Part shown: piece by piece, positions 7,807 to 15,116 of the stretch
How positions within the stretch are numbered: position 1 is the stretch's first letter
Layout of the letters: each line of letters opens with the position of its first letter
Origin: SZUA-186 sp041552135
Lineage (GTDB): Bacteria; Pseudomonadota; Gammaproteobacteria; UBA9214
NCBI GenBank assembly: GCA_041552135.1
Contig: JBFELL010000009.1
Coordinates: forward strand, 1 to 33,240
Direction: 5' to 3'
Length of the DNA stretch: 33,240 nt
Program-made: the position numbers and the translations under genes
Notes under the pieces: generated by a model
The model's input: only the letters and a program-made list of their open reading frames with translations
The model's database searches: none
What the model was told of the DNA's origin: nothing

Positions 7807-8076
7807 ATGGTTAGCGTCAAGCGAATCGTGCTGGATGTGCTCAAACCCCATCAGCCGAATGCACTGGATTTTTCCCGTGCCGTTGCCGCAGTCGGGGCAG
7901 ACTATCTTGTGCGCCTGACAGTCATCGAGGTGGATGAGAACACCGAAACACTCCGTATGGAGATCGAAGGCGGCGCCATCGACTTCGAGGCCGTGCAGAC
8001 GAGTATCAGTACCATTGGGGGGTCGCTGCACAGTATCGACGAGGTGGAAGTGCGAAACGAGGCGGATGACGGGTAA
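7807..8076 (+). CDS. DUF211-family protein
   Basis: An 89-residue cytosolic protein. VSVKRIVLDVLKPHQPN, VRLTVIEVDENTETLRMEIEG, IDFEAVQTSISTIGGSLHSIDEVEV are the conserved blocks I recognise for DUF211 (COG1888), a small ferredoxin-like fold family found mainly in archaea and some bacteria. Its biochemical role is unknown. The ATG at 7807 follows GGGAGAGG at good spacing and matches the usual family N terminus; an upstream in-frame start would add an unrelated nine-residue extension. Only six bases separate it from the VIT-like gene, and the ATPase follows that immediately. A regulatory or metal-sensing partner role for these transporters is inference from this arrangement. Confidence 0.88.
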   Translation: MVSVKRIVLDVLKPHQPNALDFSRAVAAVGADYLVRLTVIEVDENTETLRMEIEGGAIDFEAVQTSISTIGGSLHSIDEVEVRNEADDG

Positions 8077-8082
8077 CGCGCC

Positions 8083-8667
8083 GTGAACCTCGCCAGCCGG
8101 GCAAGCCTCCTGCTTCGTATAACCCGTTCGCACGGCATCATCCGCCGTTACTTCGTGGTCAACGGGTTTGACGGTGCGCTCACCATGCTGGGCCTCATCA
8201 TGGGGTTTTCGATCAGCGAACCGACCGGTCTCCCGATCATCATCAGCGCCTGCCTGGGTGCGGCCATCGCCCTGGGTGTCAGCGGCGTGAGCAGTGCCTA
8301 TATCAGCGAGTCCGCGGAGCGGCGGCGCGCCCTGATGGAACTGGAAGAGGCCATGGTTACCGACCTGCAGGACAGTTACCACGGTGAAGCGGTGCGCTGG
8401 GTGCCGCTACTGATTGCACTGGTCAACGGGGCAGCGCCACTGGTCATCTCGCTGCTGATCATCATGCCGCTGTGGCTCGCCAGTGCCGGTGTGAGCCTGC
8501 CGATGCCGCCCCTGCAAGCCGCCATCGCGGTGGCGCTGCTGGCCATCTTTCTCCTCGGTGTCTTTCTTGGTCGTGTCGCCGGCATATCCTGGTTGCGCAG
8601 CGGCATACGAACACTCCTTGTCGCCCTGGTAACGGCCGCGCTCATCTACCTGCTTGCAGGACGCTAG
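8083..8667 (+). CDS. VIT1/CCC1-like integral membrane protein
   Basis: A 194-residue protein with about five hydrophobic segments. The opening HGIIRRYFVVNGFDGALTMLGLIMGF and the segment LGAAIALGVSGVSSAYISESAERRRALMELEEAM match the divalent-metal VIT1/CCC1 type, in which an acidic helix follows the second membrane span. Relatives transport Fe2+ or Mn2+, usually out of the cytosol; the ion here is unknown. The start is a GTG at 8083. Its distance from the DUF211 stop (6 bases) and the abutting ATPase gene show a single transcription unit. Confidence 0.8.
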   Translation: MNLASRASLLLRITRSHGIIRRYFVVNGFDGALTMLGLIMGFSISEPTGLPIIISACLGAAIALGVSGVSSAYISESAERRRALMELEEAMVTDLQDSYHGEAVRWVPLLIALVNGAAPLVISLLIIMPLWLASAGVSLPMPPLQAAIAVALLAIFLLGVFLGRVAGISWLRSGIRTLLVALVTAALIYLLAGR

Positions 8668-8668
8668 G

Positions 8669-11323
8669 GTGGCGCCGCAGGACTGGCATACCCCGGAGAC
8701 CGGTGCTGTGCTGGTGCGGCTCGACAGCACGCCAGATGGCCTGACAAGTGTGGCTGCGCAGCAGCGGCTGCTGTCACACGGCCCCAATACCATCCCGGGC
8801 AAAAAACGCCGCTCGCTGCCACTGATGCTGCTGGCGCAGTTCAGCGATTTCATGATTGTCGTGCTGCTGGCGGCCGCACTGATTTCCGGTTTTATCGGTG
8901 AACCCCAGGACACTATCGCAATCCTGGTCATTGTCCTCCTGAATGCCATCATCGGCGCGGTACAGGAGTTCCGTGCCGAGCGTGCCGTGGCAGCGCTGAG
9001 GGAAATGGCGGCCCCGGAGGCACGGGTCCTGCGTGATGGCGAGGCCGTGACCCTGGCGGCATCGGAGCTGGTGCCGGGTGACGTGGTGCTGCTGGAAGCC
9101 GGGAACATCGTGCCGGCCGACTTGCGGTTGCTGGAAATAGCCGAAATGCAGGCGGATGAATCGGCCCTGACCGGCGAATCTCACCCGGTGGACAAACTGG
9201 TCGGACGTCTCGACAAGGCGGTCCTGCCGGTTGGCGACCGGCTCAACCTGGCCTTCAAGGGCAGCCTGGTCACGCGGGGGCGGGGCCAGGGCGTGGTGGT
9301 TGCCACCGGGCTTGAAACGGAGATTGGCCGTATCGCCGAACTCCTGCGTGGCGAGGCGGGCGTGAAGACACCGCTGCAGGTGCGCCTGGCCCGCTTTGGC
9401 CGCTACCTGGCCCTGGCCGTGCTGGCGATCTGTGCCGTGGTCTTCACGGCCGGATTGTTGCAGGGCCAGCCGATGATGCTGATGTTCCTGACGGCCGTCA
9501 GTCTGGCGGTTGCGGCAATACCGGAGGCCCTGCCGGCGGTTGTGACCATCTCGCTGGCTTTGGGTGCACGCAAGCTGGTCCGGCACAATGCGCTGGTGCG
9601 CAACCTGCCGGCGGTCGAGACACTGGGCTCGGTCACCTATATCTGTTCAGACAAGACCGGAACCCTGACGCAGAACCGGATGAGTGCCGAGCGATTTTTT
9701 GTCGCCGGCCAGTGGCATGACACATTACATGTCCCCGATGCCGCGGTAGCCGTCACGTTGCTTGGTCAGGCCATGGTCCTGAATAATGATGTGGCGGTGA
9801 TGGATGGCCGGCCGGCAGGTGAGCCAACTGAACTGGCACTTTTCGAGGCGGCGGAAGCCGCAGGTTTTCGCAAGGTGCAACTTGAACAGGAGATGCCCCG
9901 GCTCGCGACAATCCCGTTCGACAGCGTGCGCAGGCAAATGACCACCCTGCATCCTTCTGCCCGGGGTCTGGTTGCGTTTGCCAAGGGGGCGCCGGAACAG
10001 GTACTGGCGCAGTGCCAGAGTGCACTGCAGGCGGACGGCCCCGCGCCGATTGAACGCCACAACCTGCTGGCCGAGGCGGAACGTCTGGCGAACGAGGGCT
10101 ACCGGGTGCTGGCCTTCGCCATGCGTAAGCTTGCCGAACAGCCGCACGGGCCGGATGCGGAAACACTCGAACGGGAACTGACCTTCCTCGGACTGGTTGC
10201 CCTGATCGATCCGCCGCGGCCAGAGGCAGGGCAGGCCGTGGCCGACTGCCTGACCGCAGGTATCACCCCGGTGATGATCACCGGCGATCACCCTGGAACG
10301 GCCATGGCGATCGCCAGGCGACTGGGGATTATGGCCGGCGAAGACGGGCTGATGACCGGCGAGGCGCTGGCGCGGCTGGATGATGCCGCATTTGCCAGTG
10401 TTGTGGAATCGGTGCGTATTTATGCCCGCGTCAGCCCTGAACAGAAGCTGCGAATCGTCAAGGCCCTGCAACTCAACGGCGAATTTGTTGCCATGACCGG
10501 CGACGGTGTCAATGACGCACCGGCCCTGAAACGTGCCAGTATCGGCGTGGCCATGGGGCAGAAGGGCACCGACGTGGCGCGCGAGGCATCCGACATGGTA
10601 CTGCTGGACGACGATTTCGCCACTATCGTCAGCGCCGTCAGGGCGGGGCGGCGCATCTTCGATAACATCCGCAAGTTCATCAAGGACACCATGAGCTCGA
10701 ACTCGGGCGAGATCTGGACACTGTTCCTGGCGCCGTTTCTCGGCCTGCCGATCCCCCTGCTGCCGATTCACATTCTCTGGATCAACCTGGTCACCGATGG
10801 CCTGCCCGGGCTGGCATTTACCGCCGAACCGGCTGAACCCGGGGTCATGCAGCGTCCGCCACGCCCGCCGCAGGAGAGCATCTTTGCCCACGGCATGTGG
10901 CAGCACATCATCTGGGTCGGGCTGTTTGTCGGCGGCATCTCGATTGCCTCGCAGGCCTGGGCCATTTCACGCGGGGTCGAATACTGGCAGACGGTGGTGT
11001 TTACCGTCCTGACCGTTTCGCAGCTGTTCCATTCGCTGGCGGTACGCAGCGAGAGCGCATCGCTGTTCACCATCGGCCTGTTCAGCAACCTGCCCATGCT
11101 GGGGGCGGTCATAATCACGGTCATGATGCAGCTGGCGGTGATCTACCTGCCGGCCCTCAATGCCGTTTTCCATACCCGGCCGCTGCCGCTGTTCGACCTT
11201 GGTGTCTGCCTGGGGCTTTCCTCGCTGGTGCTGTTTGCGGTGGAGGCTGAAAAATGGCTGGTACGGCGCGGGGTGATATATGGAACCAGCAGCCGTCATG
11301 CCGGCTCGGGACCTTCGGGCTAA
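8669..11323 (+). CDS. P2A-type cation-transporting P-type ATPase (probable Ca2+ pump)
   Basis: An 884-residue pump. In order: an N-terminal cation-ATPase domain; actuator motif TGES (168-171); M4 motif PEALP (285-289); phosphorylation loop CSDKTGTLT (Asp328); hinge TGDGVNDAP (610-618); M5 SSNSGEIW; and M6 NLVTDGLPG (706-714). The combination of Glu in M4 PExLP, Asn and Glu in M5 and Asn/Asp in M6 is that of SERCA/PMCA-like P2A pumps, so calcium (perhaps manganese) export is the best guess. The start was set at GTG 8669, one base after the VIT-like stop, because AGGA (8658-8661) lies seven bases before it; an upstream TTG at 8654 lacks such a site. It is third in the DUF211-VIT-ATPase unit. 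Confidence 0.9.
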   Translation: MAPQDWHTPETGAVLVRLDSTPDGLTSVAAQQRLLSHGPNTIPGKKRRSLPLMLLAQFSDFMIVVLLAAALISGFIGEPQDTIAILVIVLLNAIIGAVQEFRAERAVAALREMAAPEARVLRDGEAVTLAASELVPGDVVLLEAGNIVPADLRLLEIAEMQADESALTGESHPVDKLVGRLDKAVLPVGDRLNLAFKGSLVTRGRGQGVVVATGLETEIGRIAELLRGEAGVKTPLQVRLARFGRYLALAVLAICAVVFTAGLLQGQPMMLMFLTAVSLAVAAIPEALPAVVTISLALGARKLVRHNALVRNLPAVETLGSVTYICSDKTGTLTQNRMSAERFFVAGQWHDTLHVPDAAVAVTLLGQAMVLNNDVAVMDGRPAGEPTELALFEAAEAAGFRKVQLEQEMPRLATIPFDSVRRQMTTLHPSARGLVAFAKGAPEQVLAQCQSALQADGPAPIERHNLLAEAERLANEGYRVLAFAMRKLAEQPHGPDAETLERELTFLGLVALIDPPRPEAGQAVADCLTAGITPVMITGDHPGTAMAIARRLGIMAGEDGLMTGEALARLDDAAFASVVESVRIYARVSPEQKLRIVKALQLNGEFVAMTGDGVNDAPALKRASIGVAMGQKGTDVAREASDMVLLDDDFATIVSAVRAGRRIFDNIRKFIKDTMSSNSGEIWTLFLAPFLGLPIPLLPIHILWINLVTDGLPGLAFTAEPAEPGVMQRPPRPPQESIFAHGMWQHIIWVGLFVGGISIASQAWAISRGVEYWQTVVFTVLTVSQLFHSLAVRSESASLFTIGLFSNLPMLGAVIITVMMQLAVIYLPALNAVFHTRPLPLFDLGVCLGLSSLVLFAVEAEKWLVRRGVIYGTSSRHAGSGPSG

Positions 11324-11350
11324 CCCGACCTGCGCTGTTGGTCAGCCCCC

Positions 11351-11378
11351 TTTTACTTGATGGGCAAGCGACTATAAT
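11351..11378 (+). promoter_or_regulatory. Candidate promoter of the Na/Pi cotransporter gene
   Basis: An exact TATAAT at 11373-11378 lies 34 bases before the start codon. The best -35 candidates are TTTTAC (11351-11356, 16-base spacer) or the overlapping TTTACT. It suggests the cotransporter can be expressed separately from the ATPase operon upstream. Confidence 0.4.
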
Positions 11379-11412
11379 CAGACAAGATCGGAAAATGACC
11401 GGGGGATGCGGC

Positions 11413-13314
11413 ATGACAAGAAAAATACTCCTGTTCGGTATCTTCATATCCCTGGCCTACGGCTTCTGGATCAGTCCGGACTTCAAGACCATCGCGGCGG
11501 GCGTGGCGATCTTCCTGCTCGGCATGCTGTCGCTGGAGCAGGGCTTCAAGGCCTTCAGTGGCGGCGTCCTCGAGGGTTTCCTGCAGAAAACCACCGACAG
11601 GACCTGGAAGAGCCTGACCTTCGGTATCGTCTCGACCACCCTGATGCAGTCCAGTTCGCTGGTCTCGGTGCTGACCATCTCGTTTCTCTCCGCCGGCCTG
11701 ATCGCCCTTGCGCAGGGTATTGGCATCATATTCGGCGCCAACCTCGGCACCACCACCGGCGCCTGGCTGGTGGCAGGGCTTGGCATGAAGGTGGATATCG
11801 CCGCCTATGCGCTGCCGATGCTGGTGTTCGGCGTCATCATGATCTTCCAGAAAAGCAACAAGCGCCTGGAGGGAGCGGGCTGGGTGCTGGTCGGTCTTGG
11901 ATTCCTGTTTCTCGGCATCGCCTACATGAAGGACGGCTTCGAGGCAGCCGGCGGGCAGATTGACCTGTCGCAGTTCGCGGTGCCCGGTTTCCGCGGGCTG
12001 CTTATCTACACCGGCATCGGTATCGCCGCGACCGTGATCATGCAGTCCAGTCATGCCACGCTGATCCTGACCATCGCCGCGCTGGCCGCCGGGCAGGTGA
12101 CCTACGAGAATGCCCTGGCGCTGGCCATCGGCTCGAATGTCGGCACCACGATCACCGCCATTATCGGTGCAATCAGCGCCAGTGTCTCCGGCCGGCAGCT
12201 GGCTGTTGCACACCTCATCTTCAACCTGGTAACCGGCGCCATCGCCATCGTGTTCATCAAGCAGTTCGCCCTGGTGGTTGACTGGAGCAGTGCCCTGGTT
12301 GGCATAGCCGAGGACAATTACACCCTCAAGTTCGCCGTGTTCCACACCCTGTTCAACCTGGTTGGCGTGGCCCTGATGCTGCCGCTCATCGGCATACTCG
12401 TGACCTTTCTGCAGAAGCTGCTGCACGAGAAAGTCGAACCGGATAAAAGGACACGCGTGCTGTTTCTCAACAATTCCGCGCTGGAATTTCCGGATACCGC
12501 GCTGGAGGTCATAGCCAGGGAAACCACTCACCTCGCATTCAATGCCTTCGAGATCCTGGCGCATGGCATGAACCTGCATCGCCGGGATATCACCTCGAGT
12601 GCGGACATCAACGAGGTGATTGCGAGCTGTACCGACATCATGCAGCTCGATGTTGATGATCTCTACCAGCGCAAGGTCAAGCCGCTCTACAGCGCCATTA
12701 TCGAATACTCGATCAAGGCCGAGGCCAACATGGAGCCAGAACAGCTTGACCGTCTCGTGCACCTTCGCAGGGCGAACCGGCAGATCGTCGATGCCATCAA
12801 GTCCATGAAGGAGATGCAGGGCAACATCGACCGCTACATGTGCGCCGAAAATGAATATATCCGGCGCGAATACAATACCATCCGGCTGAACCTGGCCATT
12901 CTGCTGAGGACGCTTTTCACAATCCGGACGAAAGTCGGACCGGCAGAGAAACAGCGCCAGCTGGCTGAGCTGAGGTTGCGACTTGAAGAAGAGGACATCA
13001 TCACCAACGGCGTGCTGGACAAGCTCATCCGCGAGAACCACATCACTCCCGATATGGCGACTTCACTGATGAACGACAGTTCCTATGCCTACGACATCCA
13101 GCGCAATATCTTCGATGCAGCCGATATCATCTTCGTCAACGTCTTCTCGCTGGACAGGGATCTGTCACTCTCGGATGAAGAGATCGACAGTGAACTGCTG
13201 CGCAAGCGTGACGAAGTCCTGTCCAGGCTGCGTGAAGAGGAACATCATATAGACGAGCTGGGCACCTCAAGTGACGGGCAGGGCGCGGGTGATGCGCCCC
13301 CGGCCGGTTCCTGA
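11413..13314 (+). CDS. Na/Pi cotransporter family protein with PhoU-like C-terminal domain
   Basis: A 633-residue protein. The membrane part (residues ~1-345) contains two inverted Na/Pi-cotransporter repeats: the first with TTLMQSSSLVSVLTISFLSAG and GANLGTTTGAWL, the second with TVIMQSSHATLILTIAALAAG and GSNVGTTITAII. The cytosolic C-terminal part (~360-600) is helical, with PhoU-like segments (ETTHLAFNAFEILAHGMNLHRRD, EYSIKAEANMEPEQLDRLVHLRRANRQIVDAIKSM). Such proteins import, or in some bacteria export, phosphate using sodium. The second QSS motif is QSSH rather than the commoner QSSS. The ATG at 11413 follows GGGGGA at six bases. Whether the PhoU-like tail gates transport is not known. 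Confidence 0.9.
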   Translation: MTRKILLFGIFISLAYGFWISPDFKTIAAGVAIFLLGMLSLEQGFKAFSGGVLEGFLQKTTDRTWKSLTFGIVSTTLMQSSSLVSVLTISFLSAGLIALAQGIGIIFGANLGTTTGAWLVAGLGMKVDIAAYALPMLVFGVIMIFQKSNKRLEGAGWVLVGLGFLFLGIAYMKDGFEAAGGQIDLSQFAVPGFRGLLIYTGIGIAATVIMQSSHATLILTIAALAAGQVTYENALALAIGSNVGTTITAIIGAISASVSGRQLAVAHLIFNLVTGAIAIVFIKQFALVVDWSSALVGIAEDNYTLKFAVFHTLFNLVGVALMLPLIGILVTFLQKLLHEKVEPDKRTRVLFLNNSALEFPDTALEVIARETTHLAFNAFEILAHGMNLHRRDITSSADINEVIASCTDIMQLDVDDLYQRKVKPLYSAIIEYSIKAEANMEPEQLDRLVHLRRANRQIVDAIKSMKEMQGNIDRYMCAENEYIRREYNTIRLNLAILLRTLFTIRTKVGPAEKQRQLAELRLRLEEEDIITNGVLDKLIRENHITPDMATSLMNDSSYAYDIQRNIFDAADIIFVNVFSLDRDLSLSDEEIDSELLRKRDEVLSRLREEEHHIDELGTSSDGQGAGDAPPAGS

Positions 13315-13340
13315 CAGATACCCGGGTCTTGCTGCGATTG

Positions 13341-13384
13341 CCGACCTGCCTTGCCGGGGGCGGATCGGCCGGCGGCAGGGTCGG
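13341..13384 (+). terminator. Long GC-rich hairpin after the Na/Pi cotransporter
   Basis: CCGACCTGCC (13341-13350) pairs with GGCAGGGTCGG (13374-13384) with one bulged base. An inner GCCGG (13353-13357)/CCGGC (13369-13373) extends the stem. It starts 27 bases after the stop codon and is the only structure seen in the 208-base gap. There is no T tract. Confidence 0.45.
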
Positions 13385-13522
13385 GATGCCCCCCGGGACT
13401 GCAGGCAGACCTGACCAGGGGTTTCTGTATTCGTGCTGTGACGTGTATGCTGTGCGTTGATTTTCAGGGCATGACCCGCGATACGATTCATCGTAAAACC
13501 AAAACCGCAAGAGAACCAGACT

Positions 13523-14074
13523 ATGATATCAAGCCGAATCCTGCAGCATGGGCACGTGTTCGGACGCCTCATGCTGCTGTCACTGTTGTTGCCGGCGCTA
13601 AACGGCAATGCGTATGCCATCGATCCCGTGCGTGCGGGATTTGTCGACCTGGCCCGAATCGTGGAGGCAACGGGCATCGCAAAGGCCTCGGAAGCCGAGG
13701 CAAGACAGGCTGTCATGGAGGCGCGTTCCAGGCTGGAGGCCGAGCAGCAGGCGATAGTGAAGATGCAGGAGGATTACAAGCGTGACGAGGCGATCATGAG
13801 TGAGTCGCAGCGCTCGTCGCAGCAGCAGGCCATTCAGTCGCGCATGCAGGCTTACCAGCAAATGGCAATCGATCTGCAGCAGGAGATCAATAAAAAGAAA
13901 CTGCAGCATGCCGAAAAGGCCCTGCAGCCCGTGCAGAGGATCGTCACCGACATCGCCAGGGAAGAGGGGCTGAATGCGGTGTTCGAGCGCTCCGAGAGTG
14001 CCCTGCTGTTCGTCGACGATTCCCTGGACCTGACTGACCGGGTTATCGAGCGGATAAAGGCCGGGGGGAACTGA
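13523..14074 (+). CDS. OmpH/Skp-family periplasmic chaperone
   Basis: A 183-residue protein. A signal peptide (about 1-32, ending NAYA) is followed by VRAGFVDLARIVEATGIAKAS, the typical OmpH opening. A long charged helical hairpin comes next (ARSRLEAEQQAIVKMQEDYKRDEAIMSESQRSSQQQAIQ to QQEINKKKLQHAEKALQPVQRIVTDIAREEGLNAVFERSESALLFVDDSLDLTDRVIERI). The second half matches the returning strand and helix of Skp. Skp-like trimers hold unfolded outer membrane proteins in the periplasm. This copy is not next to bamA or lpxD, the usual skp neighbours, so it is probably a paralogue. The patatin gene follows after 25 bases, suggesting co-transcription. Confidence 0.85.
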   Translation: MISSRILQHGHVFGRLMLLSLLLPALNGNAYAIDPVRAGFVDLARIVEATGIAKASEAEARQAVMEARSRLEAEQQAIVKMQEDYKRDEAIMSESQRSSQQQAIQSRMQAYQQMAIDLQQEINKKKLQHAEKALQPVQRIVTDIAREEGLNAVFERSESALLFVDDSLDLTDRVIERIKAGGN

Positions 14075-14099
14075 GCACGCCCGGGCGGCGTGCTTTCTC

Positions 14100-14990
14100 A
14101 TGACCGCTGGTAAAACGCTATCGCTGGTTCTCGGCAGCGGTGCTGCGCGCGGGCTGACACATATCGGCGTCATTGACTGGCTGGTAGAGCACGGGTACCG
14201 CATCGCCTCTGTATCTGGTGCCTCAATGGGGGCGCTGGTCGGCGGGATCTATGCCGCAGGCAAGCTGGACAGCTATCGCAACTGGGTCGTGGCGCTGGAA
14301 CGCAGTGATGTACTGCGTGTCCTGGACCTGGCCTTCAGCTCCGAGGGACTGATCAAGGGCGACCGCCTGATCGAGACCCTGAAGGTGATGGTCGGCGAGC
14401 ACAGGATTGAAGACCTGCCGATCAGCTACACGGCGGTAGCCACTGACCTGGCGAGGCAGCGGGAAGTGTGGCTGACCGAAGGTCCGCTGTTTGATGCGAT
14501 CCGCGCCTCGATTGCGATACCGACAATTTTCACTCCGCATGTCTGCAAGGGCATGAAGCTGCTAGACGGCGGCATGCTCAATCCGGTGCCGATTGCGCCC
14601 ACCTTCAAGGACATGACGGACCTGACGGTCGCGGTTAACCTGAATGCATCCCGTAGCAAGACTGACATCCCACCCGCCAGAAAGCGACGCCGTAAAGATA
14701 TAGAGGAAACAGAGGGATATCGACGATATATCAAGGAATTCCTCGATCGCTTCCAGGATAGTGTGACAACACAGCGCAAGAGTGAACTGGGCCTTCTCGA
14801 GCTGCTGGGCAGTTCCTTCGAAACCATGCAGGCCGCCATATCCAGTGCCAAGCTGGCCAGTTATCCGCCAGACGTGCTGATCAATATTCCCAGGGACGCC
14901 TGCAAGGCCTACGAGTTTGACCGTGCTGCGGAACTCATTGAGCTCGGCTACCAGATGGCAGGGCAAGCCATGCCGGCGCATGCCCCGTAG
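14100..14990 (+). CDS. Patatin-like phospholipase (RssA-like)
   Basis: A 296-residue protein with no signal peptide. The oxyanion-hole segment GSGAARGLTHIGVI, nucleophile elbow GASMG (Ser42) and DGG motif in LLDGGMLNPVPI (Asp156) complete a patatin Ser-Asp dyad. The layout is that of bacterial RssA-like single-domain patatins. It likely hydrolyses phospholipids or lysophospholipids at the inner face of the membrane; the true substrate is unknown. There is no strong ribosome binding site before the ATG at 14100, so translation may depend on the preceding OmpH-like gene. A REP-like palindrome follows directly. Confidence 0.88.
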   Translation: MTAGKTLSLVLGSGAARGLTHIGVIDWLVEHGYRIASVSGASMGALVGGIYAAGKLDSYRNWVVALERSDVLRVLDLAFSSEGLIKGDRLIETLKVMVGEHRIEDLPISYTAVATDLARQREVWLTEGPLFDAIRASIAIPTIFTPHVCKGMKLLDGGMLNPVPIAPTFKDMTDLTVAVNLNASRSKTDIPPARKRRRKDIEETEGYRRYIKEFLDRFQDSVTTQRKSELGLLELLGSSFETMQAAISSAKLASYPPDVLINIPRDACKAYEFDRAAELIELGYQMAGQAMPAHAP

Positions 14991-14998
14991 CTGTATGG

Positions 14999-15089
14999 AA
15001 GGGGACACACCCACCAAAGGGGACACACCAAAGGGGACAGATTTATTTGACCAGGCAAATAAATCTGTCCCCTTTGGGTCCCCTTTGGT
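14999..15089. repeat. REP-like nested palindrome with GGGGACAGA core
   Basis: A perfect 20-bp inverted repeat has arms at 15030-15049 and 15056-15075 around the 6-base loop ACCAGG; the left arm begins AAAGGGGACAGATT. Outside it, CCAAAGGGGAC (15014-15024) pairs with GTCCCCTTTGG (15078-15088). Two direct copies of AAGGGGACACACC lie at 14999-15011 and 15017-15029. GGGGACAGATTTATTT palindromes of this kind resemble the REP-type elements mobilised by RAYT (REP-associated tyrosine) transposases in gammaproteobacteria. No such transposase is in the window. The element lies between the patatin and L,D-transpeptidase genes and ends 28 bases before the latter's start. Confidence 0.7.
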
Positions 15090-15116
15090 CAAACAAATCC
15101 GATTACCGAGGTATCC

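Noticed and set aside
11353..13041. A 562-codon open frame on the minus strand opposite the Na/Pi cotransporter gene
   Set aside because: The plus strand encodes a complete, motif-rich membrane protein here; the antisense translation is His/Gln/Asp-rich without any domain, as expected for the mirror frame of GC-rich coding DNA.
14999..15040. Closely spaced AAGGGGACACACC direct repeats as a CRISPR-like array
   Set aside because: There are only two full copies and one partial copy, with almost no spacer between them, and no cas genes; they belong to the REP-like palindrome.
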